DNA of 33,877 bases from CAYJEQ01 sp964370185 (lineage in GTDB: Bacteria > Bacillota > Clostridia > Oscillospirales > Ruminococcaceae). The notes below the pieces were generated by a model that saw only the letters and a program-made list of their open reading frames with translations, ran no database searches and was not told where the DNA came from. Location: assembly GCA_964370185.1 (NCBI GenBank), contig CAYJIJ010000022.1:1-33877 (forward strand), in the 5' to 3' direction. Shown here piece by piece: positions 24,974 through 32,276 of the stretch; position 1 is the stretch's first letter, and every line of letters starts with the position of its first letter. The translations under genes were made by a program, and so were the position numbers.

Positions 24974-25555
24974 ATGGAAACAAAAAACACTTATAAGCTT
25001 TTAGGTGTATTCCTACTGCTGTTATCACTTATTGGCGGCACATTCCTCTATGCATCGGGCTATTTTCATATAATTGATAGCTCGGTGTCACCAAATGGCA
25101 TTAAAACTACGGTATACAGCAAAAAAGTGGGTGAAATTTTCTCCGATGAAGATTCTTTTGAAATTGCCGACAGGGGCATTACCCACAGCAACCACAGCTA
25201 TACGGGTGCAACATATGACGAAATGCATTGGTCGCCCGACGGCAATTATCGCTTTCTCTCTTATTATTGGGACACTGGTTCACAGCAACTTGAAGTCGAA
25301 AATTTTGCTTCTAATAATCGCACCAATTTATCCCACTTTTTAATCACTAATATTACCGACATGGAGGAATTTCAGTCCATAGAGCTTGACGAGTATGGCT
25401 TGCCGATAGTTAATTACTCCTTTGAGGGTTGGGCGAGTGATGTGGGAGTGTTAAATCTTAGCTTTGTATTTAACGATACCGCAGGCAATCCTAAAAGCGG
25501 AAGCTTTGTGTTTGACTGTGATAATTCGGAGATAAGCGAAATTAACTTCCTGTAA
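24974..25555 (+). CDS. Uncharacterised single-pass membrane-anchored protein (193 residues)
   Basis: An N-terminal hydrophobic helix at about 9-30 (GVFLLLLSLIGGTFLYASGYF) leads an extracytoplasmic beta-rich domain. It contains MHWSPDGNYRFLSYYW, a WSPDG pattern reminiscent of a beta-propeller blade, though 193 residues are too few for a propeller. GAGGTG lies 4 nt before the ATG. A weak inverted repeat AACTCTC/GAGAGTT (24919-24938) precedes it. Family not recognised. Its 3' end is followed within 31 bp by the orphan structured RNA element on the other strand. Confidence 0.7.
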   Translation: METKNTYKLLGVFLLLLSLIGGTFLYASGYFHIIDSSVSPNGIKTTVYSKKVGEIFSDEDSFEIADRGITHSNHSYTGATYDEMHWSPDGNYRFLSYYWDTGSQQLEVENFASNNRTNLSHFLITNITDMEEFQSIELDEYGLPIVNYSFEGWASDVGVLNLSFVFNDTAGNPKSGSFVFDCDNSEISEINFL

Positions 25556-25585
25556 TACCCCCAGAGAAAAACAGATTATTTGCAT

Positions 25586-25688
25586 ATTTATGACCATCCC
25601 TTTCTTTTTAAGGCACAAAACAACCATAGAAATGGTCATAAATTTGCCATGTTTTTCGGTTGTCTGACTTCTCAGACGAGAAAAACAG
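25586..25688 (-). promoter_or_regulatory. Structured RNA element, copy A (orphan)
   Basis: Same layout as at 4181-4280 and 30926-31028. P1 is TGTTTTTC/GAAAAACA (25681-25687 region with 25650-25657), with an inner hairpin GTCTGA-N4-TCAGAC (25662-25677). P2 is GGCAAA/TTTGTGCC (25643-25648 with 25612-25619). P3 is a perfect 12-bp helix (25632-25643 with 25586-25597). ATG at 25583-25585 follows on the minus strand exactly as in the other copies, but only a short unlikely frame follows, antisense to the 24974 gene. The 11-mer GAGAAAAACAG occurs at both ends (25564-25574, 25678-25688). Confidence 0.6.
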
Positions 25689-25702
25689 CTTTTAATTAAA
25701 TG

Positions 25703-25727
25703 AAGTTTGAAATTTATTTTCAAACTT
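25703..25727. repeat. Dispersed palindrome AGTTTGAAA-N5-TTTCAAACT, copy 1
   Basis: A 25-bp near-perfect palindrome 15 bp upstream (minus-strand sense) of RNA element copy A. The same palindrome lies upstream of copy B and upstream of the hydrogenase-like gene's leader. Confidence 0.8.
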
Positions 25728-25832
25728 CCCCGTCGATATAGTGGGAATGGTGTAAAAATTAGCTATTTTAGGCTTGTTTGGATTATAGTTATCCCCCCTA
25801 CTGGGCTATTATTTTTTAATGAGGTGTATTCG

Positions 25833-26030
25833 ATGAAGAGAAAATATACGCAGGAAGAAGTAGAAGCGCATATGATGGGGCGCATATATATAAATCCCGA
25901 TGATTTAAATATCTTTGTTAGAAGGCGTGGGGTTTACTCCTACACCATGAATTTAGGCAATAAATGGTCTTGGGTAATTATGCTTATAGAGCTGATTGCC
26001 ATAGTTTTATTGCTCATCTATTTATTATAG
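25833..26030 (+). CDS. Small DUF5808-like membrane protein (65 residues)
   Basis: It reads MKRKYTQEEVEAHMMGRIY, then INPDDLNIFVRRRGVYSYTM and NLGNKWSW, and ends in one TM helix (about 47-65, VIMLIELIAIVLLLIYLL). The NPDD..IFV..R.G...T.N pattern matches the short DUF5808 motif as I remember it. GAGGTG lies 7 nt before ATG 25833. Function unknown; it is convergent with the lipoprotein gene across a strong terminator. Confidence 0.75.
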   Translation: MKRKYTQEEVEAHMMGRIYINPDDLNIFVRRRGVYSYTMNLGNKWSWVIMLIELIAIVLLLIYLL

Positions 26031-26060
26031 GCCTACCTAATTAATAACGGATAAATTATA

Positions 26061-26105
26061 AAAGAAGAGTTAAAATGCAGTTTCGATTCATTTTAACTCT
26101 TCTTT
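26061..26105. terminator. Bidirectional terminator between convergent genes
   Basis: A perfect 17-bp stem, AAAGAAGAGTTAAAATG with its complement, 11-nt loop, A-run on one side and T-run on the other. It serves the 25833 gene (plus) and the 26108 lipoprotein gene (minus). Confidence 0.92.
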
Positions 26106-26107
26106 AA

Positions 26108-27832
26108 TTATTCTATATTCTCCGCCTCTTCAACACTCTGAGAAAAACTATTTATATAATACGCTGTAGTGCTAAATGTCACTGAGGAAAAAGGAGAGGG
26201 CTGTGCAATTTTTTCGAGTGAGGTTTTAAGCGGTGCATAGCTATCGATTGCAAGGAGTGAATTAACTCTTCTCATCCCCTCCGACTGCTCCCTTTCAGAC
26301 ACCATGCCTATCTCAAGCGCTATAACAGAGCTTATTATTTCATCACTGCTGTAAATTGGCTGCAAAATCATTTGATTTAGCGTGAGAGCTAATGTGGCAT
26401 CTTTTATTCCCTCTCTGTTCTCTGATGGGAAGTGTTTTTTGTAGAGACGGTCAAATTCCTGTAAGATGCCCACTTCAGAAAGATTTTCAGTGGTATATGC
26501 ATATTCTTCAAGCTCAAAAATCAATGCATTTAGTAGTGTATTTAAAGTTATAGCATAGTAATCGTTTTGTGCGGCTTGCTTCTGTGCGCCTGGATAAATC
26601 AGCTCATAATAGCGATGCATAAAAAATATGTGCGACTTGCCAATGCTCGCACTAAGCCATTGGTTTGAGGGGCCTATCATATCATTTAGCACAAAACTGC
26701 AGTATGCACTGCCAATTGCATATGACATATCGGCAATATTTCGCTCTCCGCCATCTAAATTCACCGAAATATATGGCAGACGGTTACCCGATATATTTAC
26801 CGCTGAGTTTACCGCTATGGTGTCCGTTTCGGGCATTATAAAGCCTTTTTCCTCCATCTGAGTGAGCATATTTTCATGCACTGGCGAAAGTGTTTTAACA
26901 GCGGAGGCGTATTGATTATAAAGTGCCCGAGGCGCACTGTATATCATCGGTAAGTTAACCTCTAAATTTTCCCTTATCACTTCTTCGAGCGGTGAATAAT
27001 ACTCGGATATATTAAGGCAAATCGTTTCCATCTGAATGGCTGAATATCCCTTTTGCAGGAGTGTATAGTCGAGAAAATTTCTGTATTCCTCCTCGGATAA
27101 AGCCTCCCGTCTAAGGCTTAAAAACTCCATAAGCGTGTTAACTGTTACAGTTTCATCAAAGCTGTACTCTTCCTCTACCACACCGCTGTAAAAGGCTTCG
27201 TATGCATCGGGATATACATCAATATAGTAATTTGTGAATATCTCGGGAACTGCGGCAAAGCTTTTAAGTGGTGATAGCCGTTTAGAATTTGCAAAAGCTA
27301 TAAAATCTGCGCCCAATGCCTCTGAAACGGCTGTTTTATGCTTGGAGCTATCGACCGAATTTGCAAATTCAGCAACCGCTTCAATCAGCTCATTTTGGTA
27401 ATTTGCCCAAAAATTCACTTCCAGTGATATATCACTCTTCGACATCTCTTGCAGATATTCGATAAAAGCAAAATCACGCATGAGTGCTGTTTGTAGATAG
27501 AGCTCTGCAAAGTCCTCTGCATAGCTTATAGCCTCACTTTCATTTTCTACAATGCTAATCATCGAAGCTAATGTAGTAAGCTCCTCCACTACCGTGAGTA
27601 TCTCGGGGCGGCTATACTTAAAAGTATTTAAATCAATGCCGCTACTGCTGAAAGTGTTTATAACATCCTCATTTTCCATAACGGATATTTCCTCCGATGA
27701 ACTCTGTTCACTTTCACCGATGCTACTACTCTCTTCTCCGCCCTCCTGTGTCTCCAGCGCTATACTGCACCCCATCACTGAGCACATTAATAGTGCAGTG
27801 ATAAAGTATTTAGCTGTCATTTTATATTTCAT
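26108..27832 (-). CDS. Lipoprotein resembling an M3-family (oligoendopeptidase F-like) peptidase with lost zinc site
   Basis: 574 residues with an N-terminal lipobox (LMCSVMGC, Cys about 22) and a Ser/Glu-rich linker, so it is probably anchored outside the membrane. The remainder is helical and follows the M3 layout: NLDGGERNIADMSYAIGSAY at about 360-376 aligns with the M3 run ending HExGHAxH. Here YAIGSA replaces HExGH, so zinc binding and catalysis should be lost. The end, ALIFELEEYAY...FDRLYKKHFP, resembles the family's C-terminal region. If right, it is a binding or scaffold pseudopeptidase. The family call is from pattern memory. AAAGG lies 8 nt before the ATG. Confidence 0.6.
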   Translation of the reverse strand: MKYKMTAKYFITALLMCSVMGCSIALETQEGGEESSSIGESEQSSSEEISVMENEDVINTFSSSGIDLNTFKYSRPEILTVVEELTTLASMISIVENESEAISYAEDFAELYLQTALMRDFAFIEYLQEMSKSDISLEVNFWANYQNELIEAVAEFANSVDSSKHKTAVSEALGADFIAFANSKRLSPLKSFAAVPEIFTNYYIDVYPDAYEAFYSGVVEEEYSFDETVTVNTLMEFLSLRREALSEEEYRNFLDYTLLQKGYSAIQMETICLNISEYYSPLEEVIRENLEVNLPMIYSAPRALYNQYASAVKTLSPVHENMLTQMEEKGFIMPETDTIAVNSAVNISGNRLPYISVNLDGGERNIADMSYAIGSAYCSFVLNDMIGPSNQWLSASIGKSHIFFMHRYYELIYPGAQKQAAQNDYYAITLNTLLNALIFELEEYAYTTENLSEVGILQEFDRLYKKHFPSENREGIKDATLALTLNQMILQPIYSSDEIISSVIALEIGMVSEREQSEGMRRVNSLLAIDSYAPLKTSLEKIAQPSPFSSVTFSTTAYYINSFSQSVEEAENIE

Positions 27833-28047
27833 TTAATTAACCTTTCTTTCGATATAGTCTTTTAGAAATATTTTTGACGGATTTATAAAATAAATTCAAA
27901 GAGAAGTTTTAGAAGGAGAATGTTATATTTTGCTCATGGGGAAAATAGTAAAAAACGAAAATTAATGTGTGCAAAAGAGACTACTTTAAATTGAAAATCT
28001 TCGATTTTCTACTACAACTTTTCACTATTCATTTTTAATTTTTCACT

Positions 28048-28129
28048 CTTTAATATTATTTCTCCAAATAATATTAAAGCTTTTACACCCACCAATAATC
28101 CAAATACGAGTTTGGGTTATTGGTGGGTG
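28048..28129. terminator. Two tandem hairpins in the 27833-28136 gap, downstream of galE
   Basis: Hairpin 1 is CTTTAATATTATTT-N4-complement (28048-28079). Hairpin 2 has a 19-bp stem, CACCCACCAATAATCCAAA with one wobble (28086-28129). The T-run after hairpin 2 is on the plus strand, while galE runs on the minus strand, so termination of galE would rely on stem stability. A third small stem GAAAATC-TTC-GATTTTC lies at about 27993-28009. No gene is visible in this 304-bp gap. Confidence 0.55.
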
Positions 28130-28136
28130 ATTTTGT

Positions 28137-29138
28137 TTAATCAGTATTCATCTTTTGAAAATTATATGAATCCCTGCACATATCGGCAATCGTTCTTTTT
28201 GCTGTGTAGTTAAAGAGTTTAGTAGCCTTTTTTGTATCGGCATAGTACTCCGCTATATCTCCCCCACGTCTTGGGGCGATTTTATATGGGATGGGAACAC
28301 CGCTTTGCTCGCTGAATGTTTTTATTACCTCGAGCACACTGTATCCCCTACCATTACCCAAATTCACTACCTCTACACCACTGTGGTCTAAAAGGTAGGT
28401 AAGTGCCGATATATGCCCCTGAGCTAAATCACATACATGTATATAATCTCGCACTCCCGTGCCGTCCTCGGTGGGATAATCGTCCCCAAAAACCGATAAT
28501 TCCGAAAGCATTCCAACTGACACCCTCGTTATATAAGGCATTAAATTATTGGGAATACCAGAAGGATTCTCTCCGATTAAGCCACTTTCGTGGGCACCTA
28601 TCGGATTAAAATACCTTAAAATCACAGCGGAAAAGCCATCGCTTACCTTGCAAAAATCAGAGATTATCTCTTCGCTCATCATTTTACTTCTGCCATAGGG
28701 GCTCACGGGAGCAAGAGGCATTTCTTCGGTGTAGGGAATTTTGTTTTCAGGTGAATAGACAGTGGCAGAAGAGCTAAACACAAGTTTTTTCACACCGTAT
28801 TCATTCATAACTTTAAGCAAATTCAGAGTGGAGACAATATTATTATTATAATAGAGCAAGGGGTTTTGTACCGATTCCCCCACGGCTTTAAATCCTGCAA
28901 AATGTATTACACTATCTATATTTTCGGCTTTAAAAAGCTCTCTTATTTGTGCTATGTCGGTAAAATCAGTGTGGTAAAGTTTCACGGATTTACTCGAAAT
29001 TTTCTCTATTTTAGCAATTACATTTTCACTGCTATTTGAAAAATTATCCGCAATAATTACCCGATAGTTAGAATTTAAAAGTTCAACAGCAGTGTGGGAG
29101 CCAATATATCCCGCACCGCCTGCTAAAAGCACAGCCAT
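28137..29138 (-). CDS. galE: UDP-glucose 4-epimerase
   Basis: 333 residues. Rossmann motif GGAGYIGSH at the N-terminus, FSSSATVY and YGRSK (catalytic Tyr/Lys), RYFNPIGAHESG and the C-terminal YSVLEVI...P.K..PRRGGD pattern. It interconverts UDP-glucose and UDP-galactose. ATG 29136-29138 was chosen over the in-frame ATG four codons upstream because GGAGG lies between them at correct spacing. It is downstream of ptsI on the same strand, but a small hairpin separates them. Confidence 0.97.
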   Translation of the reverse strand: MAVLLAGGAGYIGSHTAVELLNSNYRVIIADNFSNSSENVIAKIEKISSKSVKLYHTDFTDIAQIRELFKAENIDSVIHFAGFKAVGESVQNPLLYYNNNIVSTLNLLKVMNEYGVKKLVFSSSATVYSPENKIPYTEEMPLAPVSPYGRSKMMSEEIISDFCKVSDGFSAVILRYFNPIGAHESGLIGENPSGIPNNLMPYITRVSVGMLSELSVFGDDYPTEDGTGVRDYIHVCDLAQGHISALTYLLDHSGVEVVNLGNGRGYSVLEVIKTFSEQSGVPIPYKIAPRRGGDIAEYYADTKKATKLFNYTAKRTIADMCRDSYNFQKMNTD

Positions 29139-29156
29139 TACTACCTCCAAATTAAA

Positions 29157-29174
29157 AATAGCGAAGAAGCTATT
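29157..29174 (-). terminator. Short hairpin with T-run between ptsI and galE
   Basis: AATAGC-N6-GCTATT followed on the minus strand by TTTTAAT, ending 15 nt before galE's Shine-Dalgarno. It is a weak terminator or attenuator that could reduce readthrough into galE. Confidence 0.4.
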
Positions 29175-29227
29175 TAGAATAATTTTTGCAAATCAAAACA
29201 CTAAACTTCTTCACTATTTAATATTAC

Positions 29228-30925
29228 TTATTCATACGACCTTGATATCAGCCCATAAACCTCATCGGAGGTTTTGCATTTTAAAGCAGCTTTTGCAAGC
29301 TTTTCACTCTGCTCCATGCTTCGTTTTGCAAGTTTTGCACGCACCCTGCATATTACCCCAGGATTTACGCTTACCTTATCCACGCCAAGCCCGATTAGAA
29401 TTTCCGCCATGCCTTGCTGTGATGCCATTTCACCGCATACACAAACAGGTATATTTCTGTGACGCCCTGCTGCTACAACCATTTCAATAAGCCTGAGTAC
29501 AGCTGGATGATGATTGTGGTAAAGGTGGGAAACTAAGCTATTTCCCCTGTCTACTGCCAAAGTATATTGTGTTAAATCATTTGTACCTATGCTCATCAAA
29601 TCAACTTCTGCGGCTATTAAATCAGCCATAATAACTGCCGAGGGCACTTCCATCATCACGCCAAGTTTAATATTTTCATCAAATGGTATCTGCTTTTTAA
29701 TAAGTTCTTTTTTCTCTTTTGCAATCATTTTTTTAACAGTATGGAGTTCATTTATTGAAGAAATCATCGGCACAAGAATTGTTACATCACCGAATTTTGA
29801 TGCCATGAGTAGCGCTCTTATCTGCTCACTTATAACATCACGGTGCTGATTGATAAGCCTTATGCCCCTATATCCCAAGAATGGATTATCTTCTTTTAAG
29901 GTGTTAATATCCGATAATTTATCGCCGCCTACATCAAGTAGTCTAAACACCACTGGCTTTGACTTCATCATGGAAAGTATCTGCTTATACATATCAAATT
30001 GCTCGTTAGCCGATGGCATTTTGCCCGAAAAGAGAAATTCCGTGCGCACAAGTCCTATCCCCTCCGCACCCTGCTCGACCGCTGTTGGCATATCTTTTAA
30101 ACTGCCTATATTTGCCTCAACAGCTACGAGGGTACCGTCCGAGGTAGCACCTTGCTTGTTTTTATATGCAAATTCAAGCTTTAAAAGCTCTTTTTGCTCG
30201 TTTTCCAGCTTTTTATATTCTGCTATGACCGCTTCGCTCGGATTTGTAATTATAATGCCTTTTACTGCATCAATAACAATTGAACTATTGTTTTTTATTG
30301 CTAAAAAATCCGCCTCTTTGCAACATATACTCGCAATTCCTGCCGCCCTTGCCATTATCGCCGTGTGTGAAGCAGGGCCACCGGTGCAGGTGATTATGCC
30401 CGACACCTTTGTAAGATCGAGCGAAGCGAGTAGGGAGGGTGAAAGGGAATGGAACAAAAGTACCGAACCCTCTGTGAGTGGGGGAAGTTCCCCTCTTACA
30501 TTGTCCATTAAGATATCGAGCAATCTATTCATGACATTTCCAAGGTCTTCACCGCGGCTTTTTATATATGGGTCATTACAACTGAAAAGGGATAAAATCA
30601 TTGAATCAAAAACCTGCTTCACTGCCCATTCCGCAGAACAGCCTAAGTCTTCTATCGACTTAAAAAGCTGTGTTTTTAAATCTGGGTCTTTGAGCATGAA
30701 AAGATATGCAGTGAGGATGTCACGAGTTTCTTTCCCTGCATCTTTATTTGAAGCCATCAGCTCTTGGTGTGCTTTAATAGCTGTTGTAAGGGCGATGGAT
30801 AGTCTTTCTTTTTCCGACTTTATATCCTCACAAGCTGAAAATGTTGGTGTGCCCCTGTCAAAATCAGAGATAATTGCCTTGCCGATAGCCATTCCCTCGG
30901 AAAGAATAGTGCCGAATATTTTCAT
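29228..30925 (-). CDS. ptsI: PTS enzyme I (phosphoenolpyruvate-protein phosphotransferase)
   Basis: 565 residues starting MKIFGTILSEGMAIGKA. The phosphohistidine is in TGGPASHTAIMARAAGI (H187). PEP-binding motifs are GIGLVRTEFLF, DVGGDK, NPFLGYRGIRL, GVMMEVPSAV, SIGTNDLTQYTLAVDR and VCGEMASQ (active-site Cys). All catalytic parts are intact. It transfers phosphate from PEP to HPr for sugar uptake. No HPr or enzyme II gene is in the window. The start at 30923-30925 is set by homology; an upstream in-frame ATG (30937) lies within the structured leader. The leader (30926-31028) probably controls translation. Confidence 0.98.
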   Translation of the reverse strand: MKIFGTILSEGMAIGKAIISDFDRGTPTFSACEDIKSEKERLSIALTTAIKAHQELMASNKDAGKETRDILTAYLFMLKDPDLKTQLFKSIEDLGCSAEWAVKQVFDSMILSLFSCNDPYIKSRGEDLGNVMNRLLDILMDNVRGELPPLTEGSVLLFHSLSPSLLASLDLTKVSGIITCTGGPASHTAIMARAAGIASICCKEADFLAIKNNSSIVIDAVKGIIITNPSEAVIAEYKKLENEQKELLKLEFAYKNKQGATSDGTLVAVEANIGSLKDMPTAVEQGAEGIGLVRTEFLFSGKMPSANEQFDMYKQILSMMKSKPVVFRLLDVGGDKLSDINTLKEDNPFLGYRGIRLINQHRDVISEQIRALLMASKFGDVTILVPMISSINELHTVKKMIAKEKKELIKKQIPFDENIKLGVMMEVPSAVIMADLIAAEVDLMSIGTNDLTQYTLAVDRGNSLVSHLYHNHHPAVLRLIEMVVAAGRHRNIPVCVCGEMASQQGMAEILIGLGVDKVSVNPGVICRVRAKLAKRSMEQSEKLAKAALKCKTSDEVYGLISRSYE

Positions 30926-31028
30926 AAATATGACCATCCCTTTCTTTAAAAGGCGCAAAAGAACCACATGAAATGGTCATATTTGCGCCGTATTTTTCGG
31001 TTGTTATGTCTGCCCGACGAGAAAAACG
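30926..31028 (-). promoter_or_regulatory. Structured RNA leader, copy B (before ptsI)
   Basis: Minus-strand RNA. P1 is CGTTTTTC (31021-31028) with GAAAAATACG (30989-30998). P2 is GGCGCAAA (30982-30989) with TTTGCGCC (30952-30959). P3 is a perfect 12-bp helix, AAATATGACCAT (30973-30984) with ATGGTCATATTT (30926-30937). The ATG of ptsI follows P3 directly and the Shine-Dalgarno AAAGGGA abuts it. P3's first arm sits in P2's loop and shares three bases with P2, so P2 and P3 form a pseudoknot or compete. AACC (about 30999-31002) can pair with GGTT (30962-30965). Bases in P2 and P3 differ from the other copies but stay paired. Confidence 0.65.
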
Positions 31029-31043
31029 GTTTAAAATAGATCC

Positions 31044-31066
31044 AGTTTGAAATTTATTTTCAAACT
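31044..31066. repeat. Dispersed palindrome AGTTTGAAA-N5-TTTCAAACT, copy 2
   Basis: Identical over 23 bp to the copy at 25703-25727 and placed in the same way, about 15 bp upstream of an RNA element. It is a hairpin at the 5' side of the ptsI leader, or a binding site. Confidence 0.8.
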
Positions 31067-31130
31067 TTGCTACCTCCGTTTTTGTGATTAATGGGGAGAT
31101 AAAATATATTTTCAGTCACAAGAGTACATC

Positions 31131-31880
31131 TCAATTGTCAATGATATTTACACCTGATAAAGCCTTTATAATCTCACTAAAAGTTGCACCCTCAGCTTCA
31201 ATTATACTCTCGCCCTCCAGTATTTCATGGGGAAAATGAGCATCTGAAGAAGAAATAATTTTCCTATTTGCCACTTCGCTTTTGAAAAACTCATTCGCCA
31301 TCAAAAGCTCAATATTTTTCGATTCAACTGTGGGAAAATCGCATTCAAGTGGAATTCCCCCTAAGATTGGGAGTATACCGTTGCTCTCTTTTTCTATGTG
31401 CGCTGGGAATGAAAATCCACCATGTATTTTTGCAAGGTCGCATACCTCAACAACCGATAAATCGCATGCTACTATAAGTAGCTTTTCCACTTCTCCGCAA
31501 ATTTCGCTCTCTTTATTGCATATGAGTTGTTCACCAAAAATATCTTTGCGATTTATTATCTCTGGGAGATGGGTGTAGAGCTCTTCACTAAAACTCATAG
31601 CCGCATCACAGCTCGGAAAAAGGCAAACTATGTGCACATCTTCGGCGCTGGTCACTTCCACCCCAGGTATAAATTCTATCCCATATGCCTCAGCGGCGGC
31701 TTTCGCTGCTGGGCAGTTAAGTGCAGAATTGTGGTCGGTCAGTGCAAAAACATCAAGGCCGTTGAGTGCCGCTATGCCTGCAACTACATCGGGGGTCATT
31801 TTATTGTCGCCACAGGGGGAAAGGCAGGAATGGATATGCAAATCATATTTTATTTTCAAAATTTGTTCCATTCCTTTCAC
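31131..31880 (-). CDS. PHP-domain metal-dependent phosphoesterase-like protein
   Basis: About 245-249 residues. PHP metal ligands are visible in order: DLHIHSCLSPCGDN, ALTDHNSALN, IPGVEVTS, DVHIVCLF, SFPAHIEKES and SSSDAHFPHE. This set is complete for a tri-metal phosphatase site; the substrate is unknown. The ORF opens with GTG at 31878-31880; ATG 31869-31871 (MEQILKIKYDLH) is an alternative, but AAAGGA directly abuts it. It lies 63 bp after the DRTGG gene, and PHP genes commonly accompany this DRTGG/Fe-hydrogenase-like set in Clostridia. Confidence 0.9.
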   Translation of the reverse strand: MKGMEQILKIKYDLHIHSCLSPCGDNKMTPDVVAGIAALNGLDVFALTDHNSALNCPAAKAAAEAYGIEFIPGVEVTSAEDVHIVCLFPSCDAAMSFSEELYTHLPEIINRKDIFGEQLICNKESEICGEVEKLLIVACDLSVVEVCDLAKIHGGFSFPAHIEKESNGILPILGGIPLECDFPTVESKNIELLMANEFFKSEVANRKIISSSDAHFPHEILEGESIIEAEGATFSEIIKALSGVNIIDN

Positions 31881-31943
31881 AGTCTGTATTGGAGACGCTC
31901 TGCATATCTATTGGTTATTGATAATAAACTAATATTGCTATAA

Positions 31944-32276
31944 TTATATGCCCAGCATTTCTTTAATTTTTATGGCGGCATTATATGTGTCGAGATTTGT
32001 TTTTATTACATTTATTCCCTTTAGTTTAGAAACTTCTATATCCTCTTCGGTAAACTGCATCCCCTCTGATAGGATGATGCAGGAAACATCCGCAAGTGAA
32101 GCTACTGCAAGTGAATTTGTATTCGCCATTACAGTAATCCAAGCTGAACCCTCTAAGGCTCTTCCCATTACCATGCTGAGCAAATCACAGCAGTAAATAG
32201 AAGTTATCTCAGAGTTTTCATCTGCAATATTTATGGGGGAAAAATCTTCTGATAGAATTAGTTTATTTATCGACAT
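31944..32276 (-). CDS. DRTGG-domain protein
   Basis: 110 residues forming a single domain, MSINKLILSEDF...DLLSMVMGRALEGSAWITVMAN...ALADVSCIILSEGMQ (landmarks DLLSMVMG, AWITVMANTN). It resembles standalone DRTGG domains found beside Fe-hydrogenase-like genes. The start overlaps the end of the upstream Fe-S gene by 14 nt, so translation is probably coupled and the products may act together. It is likely a ligand-sensing regulatory domain; the ligand is unknown. Confidence 0.85.
   Translation of the reverse strand: MSINKLILSEDFSPINIADENSEITSIYCCDLLSMVMGRALEGSAWITVMANTNSLAVASLADVSCIILSEGMQFTEEDIEVSKLKGINVIKTNLDTYNAAIKIKEMLGI

Noticed and set aside
25451..25723. 90-codon minus-strand ORF covering the orphan RNA element
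   Set aside because: It reads through the structured element and antisense to the 24974 gene; no domain. The start positions it shares with the other copies come from the element itself.
29850..30971. 373-codon plus-strand ORF
   Set aside because: Shadow of ptsI on the opposite strand; Ser-rich composition typical of antisense frames.
30926..31028. Interpretation of the three-copy element as a T-box, c-di-GMP-I/II, SAM, preQ1 or ZTP riboswitch
   Set aside because: None of the sequence landmarks I know for these classes (for example T-box GGGTGGNACCGCG) is visible in any copy.
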